Assembly: GCA_001579985.1 (NCBI GenBank)
Contig: LRSR01009559.1
Span: forward strand, 1 to 22,025
Length of the DNA: 22,025 nt
Direction: 5' to 3'
Source of the DNA: Hypsibius dujardini
Lineage: Eukaryota > Tardigrada > Eutardigrada > Parachela > Hypsibiidae
Shown: positions 9,834-18,402 of the stretch, one piece after another
Layout: every line of letters starts with the position of its first letter
Numbering within the stretch: position 1 is the stretch's first letter
Program-made: the position numbers and the translations under genes
The notes under the pieces: generated by a model
Told to the model about the DNA's origin: nothing
What the model saw: the letters and a program-made list of their open reading frames with translations, nothing else
Database searches by the model: none

Positions 9834-11502
9834 ATGGAGAAGGTAATCGAGCACCAGGTGCTGCAGGCGGGCAAATTGATGGAAGCCCAGTTGGATAGTG
9901 AAATTCAGCGATTGGATCAGCTAACCAACAACGAGGACGACCTGGAGGCGTTGCGAGCGCGACGGCTGGCCGCGATCAAGAGTGATAATCTCAAGAAACA
10001 GGTTAGTCTCTTTAGGCCGGGTCCGTTGCTTGATTGATCCAATCGGCTTGATTGATTGTTGTGGTTTTGCTACGGCGGTTTCGGTTGGTTGGTTGACTAA
10101 TCTGGCTTGATTTGTTGTTTTGCTTTTTAAGCTTGTGGTCTTCGATTGATTGATCCATTTGCTGTGATTGATTATGTTTTATCGTCGAATCATATATTCC
10201 TGTCTCATCGCGTTTATGCTGTTCGAAACTGAAATACGATGATAATTTTGTGAGGGAGAATGCTTTTTTATTGTTTTTAACAAGTGCGTTTGTTGAAAAT
10301 CTCAAGAAACAGGTTAATCTGTTTAGGCTGGGGGCCGTTGCTTGATTGATCCAATCGGCTTGATTGATAGTTGTGGTTTTGCTACGGCGGTTTTGCTTGG
10401 TTGATTGACTAGTCGAGCTTGATTCGCTGTTTTGCTGTTTAAGTTTGTGGTCTTTGGTTGATTGATAAACTTGCCTTGATGATGTGGTTGATGTTTTATT
10501 GTCGTCGAAATTCGAATCTTTTGTGCCTTTCTTATGCCGTGCCGTTTGAAATTGGAAAGTTATGATAGTTTTATGTGGAAGCGTGTTTTCGTCGTTGTTT
10601 TTGACATTTGCGATTGTGAAATTGCACTATATTGAAAATAAAGATTTCCGTTGATTTCTTTCTTGGCTGTTGTCCATGCAATTCAGTTCAGTCGATTGGT
10701 TGATTGACCGTTATTCTGTTTTGTAGTTACCAGTCCGATTTTACTTTACGGTTGATTGATTGATTGGCTTGGCCGGCTTTCATTTTAGTTACATAATAAT
10801 ATTTTAATGTTAATTTTAATATGGTTATGTTTTTGGTTATTTTTTTACTTTATGTTTTAAGCGTTTTTGAATTTAAATAAAATGTTATTCAAGCAACACT
10901 GCTGGTTACAGTTCATCGTCCGAAAGTGTCCACGAATAGCTCACAGCTCTCCGCCACTCGACGTCCCACTTTACATCTATTGAAATCAGTCCATTTTGAG
11001 TCAAATTTGCCTTGAAAGAGGGCCAAAGAAATTTAACAGAAAAGAATTATAAAAAAGCGGATTTTCGCAGAGAAATGGATTCTAGTTTGATCAGCATGAC
11101 CGTTGATTGATTGTTGATTTGCTGGCATGACAGTCTTCATTGATTCTATCCGTTGATTGGCTTGATTGACACATGTATGTTTCTCCATTCCAGGAATGGC
11201 GCGCCAACGGCCACGGCGTCTACACTGAACTAGCGGACGAGCGGGAATTCTTTCAAGCCACCAAAAAGAGCAACAAAATTGTGTGCCACTTTTTTCGGGT
11301 GACCACGCCACGCTGTCAGATTGTCGATAAGCACCTGGAGATCCTCGCTGCCCAGCACCTCGAGACTCGCTTCATCAAGATCAACGTCGAACGAAGCCCA
11401 TTCCTGGCCGAACGGCTCCACATCGTCGTCCTTCCGACCATCGCGATGGTGGTAGACGACAAGGTAGATGACAAATTATTCTAGTAATAATGATTATATG
11501 TT

Positions 11503-11537
<35 letters not shown>

Positions 11538-11788
11538 TTTGTGTTTATAATAATTTGTTTTAGGTCGGCGATTATATTGTCGGTTTCGATGATTTGGGCG
11601 GCACGGACAACTTCTCTACCGCCATGATGGAGTGGCGACTGGCCCACGGCAAGGCCATCTTCTACAGCGGGGACCTGAGTATGCCGCCGGATATGCCGAA
11701 GATCGCCAAGAGCATCCTCGGATCCGGGAAGTCTTCGAAGAATCTCCGTTCGAAGAAGGACGAATCGGACGGCTCAGAGTCCGACTAA
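9834..11788 (+). CDS. TXNDC9: Thioredoxin domain-containing protein 9 (phosducin-like)
   Basis: Three exons (9834-10001, 11194-11463, 11564-11788) encode 220 residues; the human protein has 226. All junctions are phase 0 and GT-AG. Residues 1-56 are an acidic, probably coiled helix ([20 protein letters not shown], family-typical). Residues about 60-190 are the thioredoxin-like domain: [33 protein letters not shown], the cis-proline in VVLPTIAMV (Pro137), and [12 protein letters not shown]. As in the family there is no CXXC; the two cysteines here are Cys87 and Cys97. The tail is Ser/Lys-rich and ends acidic (DESDGSESD). The family binds the CCT chaperonin and modulates folding of tubulin and actin in the cytosol. 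The ATG has a strong context (GCGGCCATGG). Confidence 0.96.
9988..10610 (+). repeat. Tandem duplication of exon 1 end and intron 1 start of TXNDC9
   Basis: Two diverged units repeat with an offset of 311 bases. CTCAAGAAACAGGTTAGTCT at 9990 returns as CTCAAGAAACAGGTTAATCT at 10301. Both copies continue through TTGATTGATCCAATCGGC and TTGTGGTTTTGCTACGG. The second unit therefore carries the last 12 exon bases and a second donor (GT at 10313). Using that donor would add 311 bases, a frame-breaking number. Confidence 0.9.
10611..11193. other. Remainder of TXNDC9 intron 1
   Basis: T-rich intron with several TTGATTGATTG runs (10750-10770, 11100-11165). It ends at the exon 2 acceptor TTTCTCCATTCCAG. 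I see no gene inside. Confidence 0.6.
11503..11535. repeat. AAT microsatellite in TXNDC9 intron 2
   Basis: About eleven tandem TAA/ATA units occupy a third of the 100-base intron, just before the T-rich acceptor region. Confidence 0.9.
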
Positions 11789-12222
11789 TTTCCTACTGAT
11801 CTTTTCGATTTTACTTTTTTTTTGCCCTGCGCAGTCTCATTTTCCCGTACTTGTTACTATTTCTTTTACCTGATCATATTCCATAAAGTGCATCAGAATG
11901 AAATGCACAAACCGTCTCGCCCCAGACATGTGGACCTCCACCATCTTTCTGTTTGTACGTCTGCCTGTCTGTCTGCTTGTCTTCTTGTGTGTTCGTGTGT
12001 CTCTCAGTTTGCCTGACTGACTAGCTGTCTGTCAGCATGCCTCGCTGTCGTTTTGCTTGCCTGCGTGCTTGTGTGTCTGTGTGTCACCATGTTTGTCTGA
12101 CTGTCTGCTATAATAGAAGCAAGAAGTGGCGACCCAGCCGGTATAGACAGACAGACAAGCAGGCAGACAGAAAGAAATACAGATAGAACAATCGAAATCC
12201 AGTCTGTGAACAGATGCGTTAG
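11789..12222. repeat. Spacer with inverted CTGT/CAGA minisatellite
   Basis: After the TXNDC9 stop comes about 150 bases of non-repetitive DNA. From 11945 to about 12115 the plus strand shows CTGTCTGCCT-type units, then from 12145 to 12175 the opposite CAGACAGG-type units, making a palindrome. Between them, GGCGACCCAGCCG at about 12127-12139 is identical to 13 bases of exon 2 of the intact NmrA-like gene (near 15738) and may be its last remnant. Confidence 0.6.
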
Positions 12223-12463
12223 CGGTGCAAAGAAACATCAGCTCACCGCCAAACAATGCTTGAGCGAATGGAGACGGGTCGTTCAAATCGAGCAGTACTG
12301 GATCGCAACTTTTTTCCTCCCACTTCTCCACCTGTTCCTTTCGTCGGGACGAATAACGCACGGTCAGGACCTCTGAATTTTTTTCTAGGTCTTTTATCAA
12401 GTGTTGCCCAGTCTTTTCTGTGCTCCCGATAACCAGGATCATTGGTTTGCCTTCCGATGCCAT
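12223..12463 (-). pseudogene. Duplicated first exon of the NmrA-like gene
   Basis: It encodes MASEGKPMILVIGSTEKTGQ and continues for 80 codons with no frameshift, at roughly three-quarters identity to exon 1 of the gene at 15353-16456. Two changes argue against function. The dinucleotide-binding motif GSTGKTG has become GSTEKTG. The donor, CACAG|GTAAGG in the intact copy, is CACCG|CTAACG here, so it cannot be spliced normally. No second exon follows before TXNDC9. Read on without splicing, the frame enters the minisatellite and ends at 12032. A partial duplication is the best explanation. Confidence 0.85.
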
Positions 12464-12683
12464 TGTGGTGCACTCGTGCAATCCGATTGTCTGACAGTGG
12501 AGGTCGAGGTAGTGGAGCGATAGCAATATCAAAGAACTTTAATAATAGGAATTTCAACTTTGAACAACCTGGACTGTGAAGCTGTGCTTGTAATTCTACA
12601 AATCCGGAATGAGCGTCCTAGGCCGGCTTTTTACCTGCCTCAGCTGTAAACCTTAAACACATTTCACGACGATCCGAGAAGCT
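12464..12683. other. Spacer upstream of the exon copy
   Basis: This stretch shows no clear similarity to the region upstream of the intact NmrA-like gene, so the duplicated segment appears to end near the start codon. No feature is seen. Confidence 0.4.
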
Positions 12684-12701
12684 ACAGTACTGTATTGCAG
12701 T

Positions 12702-12778
12702 GTGGAAGTGGTGGGAGCGGCGTTCGTTTTGAATGATGTTCCCTAGCATGAAGCGAACGCCGCTCCCACCACTTCCAC
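12702..12778. repeat. Near-perfect 77-base palindrome
   Basis: Arms 12702-12726 and 12754-12778 are exactly complementary over 25 bases (GTGGAAGTGGTGGGAGCGG...) around a 27-base loop. The opposite arm of the enclosing element has only GTGGAAGTGGG at this place, so the hairpin was gained here or lost there. Confidence 0.9.
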
Positions 12779-13543
12779 GGGGTGTTTCGAAAACGTGGCA
12801 TTGCCAATGGCAGTGGCAATGGCAGTGGCAATGGCAATGGCAACAGCAATATTTCCGCAGTACATTCCGATCGGAATTACCCAATATTGGACGCTGGTTA
12901 CTCATAAATGACCGTGATAAATTTTCTGAATAAGTTTGAAAAGGGAATACAGTATGTGTCGACAAATCAGAATGGTCACCCTCCTCCATTGTCTTAAGGG
13001 GATCGAATGATATTTAGTGGTCAGCGATCCGAATTGTTAATAAAAACTGACCAGCCACCACTCGTTCTTCATTAACGCTAGTATATCAGCTACTATGACT
13101 AGTATTGGCGGCCTTTGACTGCATTGTAATTTACCCGATATTTATGAAGACGCATAGGCAGACAGCGTTACCTAAATGGGCAATTTATGAATGATTCATA
13201 CTTTATTGTAGCGAAACCTAAAAATAGACATTCAGCATGTAACAAATCAACAGGCAGTCAACTCCCTGACTTGCAATGAATGAGAGACGCTATCACCGCA
13301 TGGTGAAATTGTGAACGAAACATACAGTACAGCGTCATATATTTTGTTTGCTTGGTTCTTGATCGTGGAAATTTGGGTCTTCGATCGTTAAGATATTTTC
13401 GGATAGTGTTTCCGCTTTGGGCTCCTTAATATAGCATCATGGAATTGTCGCCCTTATCGGACAATGGAATCGGGGAAACATTACATCGCAGTGAATCAGT
13501 GTCCACTACGTGCAAAGTATCAAATATTTTTCATTCAGGAAAT

Positions 13544-13913
13544 TACAGCTGTGCTGAGGTTACTTGAGGGTCGTTGTTTGGGTTCTGGTAGGCCGTGTGG
13601 GACAACCACACATTTGACTGTTGTTAATTGATTTATTGGCTAACAAAAAAATATCTGCGCTTTCCTTTCTAGGCGTGGACGTCATTGGCAATGTTCTAGA
13701 ATGTTCTTAACAAATGAATTCAATCCTATTGACAACGAAATTGTGAAAAAACTGCAATATAATGCAGAGGATATCGCTCGGAAATAAAAACGACAACAAA
13801 ATGCTTAAGATGTGCAATAATGTGACCTAAATCAATCAAAGCTTGATTGAAGCGTTTTATCCCTACTCGAGTACCCAAACAACGACCCTCAAAGTAACCT
13901 CAGCATAGCTGTA
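13544..13913. mobile_element. Nested inverted-repeat element, about 370 bases
   Basis: Arms 13544-13583 and 13873-13913 match with a one-base gap and one substitution (TGCTGAGGTTACTT, GAGGGTCGTTGTTTGGGT). The interior is non-coding. It lies inside the 12684-14155 structure. Confidence 0.7.
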
Positions 13914-14627
13914 CTGTAGTCGACTTAGGGGTACAAGACATTAGTCAAGTATTATTGTCATGATTTGTAACTGACCAGTGTCTAGTAGTGGTCAATTTCG
14001 AAGTAGACCGCAATACTGAAATCTCACTGGCATTGCCAACGCCATTGCCATTCATACTGCCATTGCCACTGCCATTGCCACTGCCATTGCCATTGCCATT
14101 GGCAATGCCACGTTTTCGAAACACCCACTTCCACGATGCAATACAGTACTTCGCCCTCATGATATGGATTTTGTTCCATACACACTATTTCATGCTTACA
14201 TCGAGAGGGTTCGCAAACGAACCATTCAGAAGTGCAAAATTGGAAACAAACTGAAGTGCGAAGGCAACAACAACGGAGGTCAAAGCAAATTACAAATACC
14301 GGCATGTCGTACAATATACTATGAGCAATTGAATATGCCATATCATCGGCGTTGCCGTTGTTGGTCCGTCGTATGTTTTAGAGAGGTGCAAAAATGAATT
14401 AGAGGCCAGTTGAACAAAAAAATACTAAATACGAAAATTAAACCGTATAGATTAGGAAATAAAATAAAGCTGATATTCCCAACTTTTATCGGTGAGCCAC
14501 ATGTAAAGTGATCTAAACAGAGTCACAACGATAAATCAATAGTAAAAACTAGATTTTAATTTCATTTGCCAAGCCAACCGATTTTGCTGGCGCCGTGGCT
14601 CAAACTGCGTCCAGACAAAATTGCTGT

Positions 14628-15070
14628 TACATCTGTGGCACGATTTCTAGACGAAGAACAAGGACCGTTAAGTGGAACGCAACATACACCGTAAATAGGA
14701 ACGGACAAACTGCACGGCCCAATAAATCAATCAATTGCAAATATACTCTCTTTACTGTGTGTGGTCTCAGTTGATTGATGTCTTGCTTATTTCTTCAAAC
14801 GAACGCGAAAATGTTCAGCCGTTGTAAAGATTGATTCATCGATTGATTCCAAAAATGCCATCTTCAAAGCCTCCCACCCCTGTCCCATTTTTACATAAAA
14901 TTGTACTTTCCCTGTTTTAGAAAAGTTCTTTATTTTTTTTATTCAAGTTTAAGAGAAAATCTATAATTTTTCCCGGTTTGTCTGTTCCGGTTAAAGTAGC
15001 TTATTTCGTAAAGCGTCCGTTCCACTTAACGGCCTTTGTTCTTCTTCGAGAAATCGTGCCACAGCTGTAC
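14628..15070. mobile_element. MITE-like inverted-repeat element, about 440 bases
   Basis: Arms of about 52 bases (14628-14680 and 15018-15070) are inverted copies sharing CTGTGGCACGATTTCT and CCGTTAAGTGGAACG with a few mismatches. The interior is AT-rich with GATTGATT runs and has no ORF. Confidence 0.75.
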
Positions 15071-15352
15071 ATGTTCAGCTAACTGTCTATAAAAAAAAAA
15101 GATCAGAATTCTTTTCGACCTCGAAACAGACAGTGTCGACCCTGTCTGGAAAGATCTCAATCTTAATTACGGCATATAATCACTACGCAGTGCCTTTCTG
15201 TGCAACTTTTGCATGTACACGGCGTTACTATGCCCAAATCCATTGCGGAGAGCAAGAAAAAGCATTCAGCAACCGTAGGACCAAGTTCTATGTCTTGAGT
15301 ATAACGAAATTGTGAAATAAAAAATGCTTAATGCCATAAACATTAAAGTGTT

Positions 15353-16456
15353 TTACTTAAAGCGTTCCAAAAGGGCTTCCTTGTTCTGCGTGGCCCATTC
15401 CCGCAACTTCAACGACGGCTGACCAGTCACAAAGGCCACGTCATCCTTCAAGGCAGCCAAGTACCCCAGCTCCCCGTTGCGGATCTGCTTCAGGCAAATC
15501 CGCACTCCTTCGAGGTACCAGCGCTCGTTCCAGACCGGTGAAGAGGCAAAGTGCCGGTCAAAGTCCGCGTCCTCCGACTTGTCTGCCACAGCAAAGGTCT
15601 TACCTAAAACCTCGCCGAGAACCTTGGCGGCCTCTGCCATAGTTAAGACATCACTGCTGAGCCAGTAGTTTTTCCTTCCATGCTTCTTCGGGCCCTCACG
15701 GAGCGCAACGGCGGCCACTGAGGCGATGTCTGCAGCGGCGACCCAGCCGACTCGTGTCCCGCCGAGGAAGTCGAGAATGGTGTTGTTCTCTTCAAAACTC
15801 GGAGCAAAAAGGTTTTCCATAAAGAAGTTCGGGTGCAAATGAGTCCAAGCAATTCCGCTAGCCTCGATATAGGACTCCACGAGGTCATGCCAGGCGAAGT
15901 GTGGGTCGGTGGTCTCGCGGTCAGTGAAGACTCCCAGATGGACGATGTGCTGAACGTTGGCTCGTCGGGCAGCATCAACGATCGTCTTGCTTTGTGTCAG
16001 CATTGCCACAGTGTAGCCTGAAACAGATTGGGTCTATCAACGGCTACGGATTGACAGAAAAGACGACATATAGACAAATTGAAAAACAGACAGATATAAA
16101 GACATACAGGCAGGAAGGCGGACAGGCAGGCAGGCACACTGGCAGGCAGGCACACCCATAGACAGACATATAGAGAGAGCGACAGGTATATAAGCAAAAG
16201 TCAGATCTGCCTTACCTGTGCAAAGAAACAAGCGCTCAACGCCGAATAATGCTAGGGCGAATGTGGACGGATCGTCCAAATCGAGCAATACTGCATCGCG
16301 GCCTTCCTTTTTCCACTTCTCGACCTGCTCCTTTCGACGGGACGAATAACGAACAGTCAGGACCTTGGAATACTGTTCCAAGTTCTTGATCAAGTGTTGG
16401 CCGGTTTTACCCGTGCTCCCGATAACCAGGATAATCGGTTTGCCTTCCGATGCCAT
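15353..16456 (-). CDS. NmrA-like family NAD(P)-binding protein
   Basis: Two exons (16456-16216 and 16017-15353) give 301 residues. The donor is CACAG|GTAAGG and the acceptor CTGTTTCAG, splitting a glycine codon. Residues 7-19 form the Rossmann nucleotide-binding turn (ILVIGSTGKTG), followed by strand-helix repeats with a basic YSSRRKEQVEKW after the second strand, compatible with NADP(H) preference. Later come QHIVHLGVFTDR, the family-like HPNFFMENL, and WVAAADIASVAAVAL. These mark an atypical short-chain dehydrogenase of the NmrA/HSCARG type: redox sensors or quinone reductase-like proteins of the cytosol. The substrate is unknown. The ATG at 16456 is the only one at the start of the fold. 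The intron holds a CAGA/CAGG minisatellite. Confidence 0.9.
16050..16190. repeat. CAGG/CAGA minisatellite in NmrA-like intron
   Basis: Imperfect CAGG, CAGA and CACA units fill most of the 198-base intron, with the same orientation relative to transcription as in TMEM231 intron 4. Confidence 0.8.
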
Positions 16457-16594
16457 TTCACTGTATATTCTCACTTCGTCTAGCAGTTAATTCCAAAAAC
16501 TAGATGGCAAAGAAATCAAAGTTCAGCCTGACTTTGAAATAGTAAGACAGATGCCGTTGTAGTATTATAGCACTAGCACCCGCCGTCATCTGGC

Positions 16595-16602
16595 TTTATA
16601 TC
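16595..16602 (-). promoter_or_regulatory. Possible TATA box of the NmrA-like gene
   Basis: The minus strand reads GGGATATAAAGCC about 140 bases upstream of the start codon. A TATA element there would give a 5' leader of roughly 110 bases. Confidence 0.4.
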
Positions 16603-16814
16603 CCAAGTGCAGACTGTGAGACAAATTTCGTGACTGGACGGTTTCTTGCAATGATACTGCAGAGAAAGAGCGCTTTGTCTTTACGATGTTATTCGATATA
16701 CACTTGAGGCATACTGTAGCAAGATAGTGAACAATAAAGCTGGAAACTGCGTAGCTGCAGAAAAATAACAGCGCAAAGGCAACAACAACTCCGACCGATA
16801 CATGAGCTATACAC

Positions 16815-17171
16815 TATGAGGTAAGGGCACTGGAATGGGCCACTTGCTTTTCCCGTACCCTGGAATGGGCCACCCTGGAATCATACCTTCCACACAAGTT
16901 TTGGCTATCGCTAAGGTTCTAAGCGACAGAGAATAATCGATAATCTGGTGGAACGCGTATCAGATATGAAAAACAATTGTGGGAACATGTTTAAAAAAAA
17001 GAAATAAAAAGCTCCAGTAGACGATTGGAAGCAGTCCACTGTAGAGGTCGTTGACTACGCAGTGACTTATCTGTTTTTGATTAATTTGCGACAGAGCGCC
17101 CCCTGCCGCCCGGTGGCCCATTCCAGGGTACGGGAAAGTCAACTGGCCCATTCCAGTGCCCTTACCTCATA
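16815..17171. mobile_element. Young MITE with 60-base terminal inverted repeats
   Basis: Left repeat 16815-16874 and right repeat 17112-17171 are identical at 57 of 60 positions. They begin TATGAGGTAAGGGCACTGG and contain TGGAATGGGCCA twice. TA at both ends could be a target duplication of mariner type. The 237-base interior has no coding frame. High arm identity implies recent insertion. Confidence 0.85.
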
Positions 17172-17715
17172 CTCTATTTCAAGGCGCTTATACATTTCAG
17201 GAAACCATGTTCAGCCTATGTGATAAAACACAATTAAACAACGCCATATCAGCGACTTTGTTCGATGATGCAGGATAGTATTATGTTTTATCATATGATT
17301 GGAGGTGACGCTGAATTCTAAATTTAGTTTATGCGACCAAAAGTTTATATGTTATATGAAAAGAAGAAGATTTTAATAAATCTATAAAAAAAAGTATTAT
17401 ATTTTTACGATATATAAAATAATGTATAGGACTACTCATTTTATATGTGATCTGATACCTTTTTTCATACACATAAAACATAAATAGTAGATTTCGAGAT
17501 AAAAATGAAGTTACATTTTATTTTATAAAGCATTATTCTTTAATTCATTGAGAAAGACAAGTTCCAATTGGCACCTGACTTCAGAGTCAATCCGGACATT
17601 ACAATTCTATGCCATCGCCCATGGTTTATTATAAAATAAAAAAATGAAACAGAAAAATACTAGAAAGTGCTCAAATGGGCACAAAGTAAAAGCGCCAAAA
17701 AAACGACGCACTCAG
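17172..17715. other. AT-rich spacer
   Basis: Very AT-rich DNA with no supported feature. Confidence 0.5.
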
Positions 17716-18023
17716 TCACGGTCGCGTCGAAGAACATATTCGGCGGGTGTGTTTTTTGTATGTACTTTGAACTTGTCTCCTTTTTTCATCTAAAAAAACT
17801 ACGTTCAACCCGTCTGGAAAGATCTTGATCACCATAGGCATGATGAACGACAACGGTGTACAAGAGAGCGACCTAGACGTTTTCCGGTAAAACGACCGCC
17901 CAAATCTTGATAGCTTGAATGTTTTGTTGATCTCGATGCGAAAGCTAGACACACAAATGCAATGTTAACCGCTAGCCACATCACTTTCCCATGTTGCGGG
18001 GTTTTTTCCTTTCCTGTTTGCAT
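17716..18023 (-). CDS. Uncertain small ORFs, one with a signal-like start
   Basis: Two overlapping minus-strand frames compete. One starts at ATG 18023. From its second Met (17981) it reads MWLAVNIAFVCLAFA, a good signal-peptide shape, then a short basic tail with GGRFTGKR and HRCRSSCLW, stopping at 17829. The other frame (17952-17716) is longer and contains VIKIFPDGLNVVFLDEKR. A related string, VIKIEIFPDRVDTVCFEVEK, occurs on the minus strand near 15105-15165. Either could be real (a small secreted peptide, or a second exon), but there is no family match and no clear splice sites. Confidence 0.2.
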
Positions 18024-18268
18024 TGCTTTTTTCTGTAGCAGACAAACTCACTAATCACACCGGAGGCATAAAGTCACATATTACGCTTTGGCCTCATTGT
18101 CTCTTCAAATAATTATCATGGACTTTATTCGAGCACAAAACATACACACAGACCGGACAGTGACAGAGTACATACAACCGTCCTACCGCGGGGAAGTTTT
18201 TGTGACCCTGGACGTGGGATTTTGTATCGCCAAAAAAACCTTTCCCCCAAATTCGGCCAAATTGGGTG

Positions 18269-18276
18269 TATATAAA
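18269..18276 (+). promoter_or_regulatory. TATA box of the Gln-rich protein gene
   Basis: TATATAAA lies 127 bases upstream of the chosen start codon at 18403. A tiny upstream ORF (ATG ATC AAT TGA at about 18299) would lie at or just inside the transcript start. Confidence 0.5.
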
Positions 18277-18402
18277 CTCCACTCGGCTAACCGGATAAAT
18301 GATCAATTGAACTTTGTACAAACACACTTTCTGGGTAAAATAGTTTGTCACTCTTCAAAGAGTATTCCGTTTCTTTAATTTACGTTCTCTTCTAACGTCA
18401 AA

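Larger units (their letters stand above)
12684..14155. mobile_element. Foldback element with TGGCAA-repeat arms
   Basis: Left and right arms are inverted copies. They are perfect over 33 bases (12780-12812 with 14094-14126, core GGGTGTTTCGAAAACGTGGC). Outward, the similarity extends through a GTGGAAGTG block to AGTACTGTATTGCA; inward, it runs into TGGCAA/TGGCAG hexamer repeats. The 1.2 kb between contains a second inverted pair (13544-13583 with 13873-13913). There is no transposase. It could be one composite element or nested insertions. Confidence 0.7.

Noticed and set aside
12243-12557. Arg/Pro-rich 104-codon ORF
   Set aside because: It is an out-of-frame reading of the duplicated NmrA-like exon.
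12618-12989. ORF with a run of alternating Cys-His
   Set aside because: It comes from the TGGCAA/TGGCAG repeats in a foldback arm; the opposite strand gives an equally artificial Trp-Gln run.
18088-18378. Plus-strand ORF of 96 codons upstream of the Gln-rich gene
   Set aside because: It spans the TATA box, has a poor start and no family features; more likely promoter DNA.
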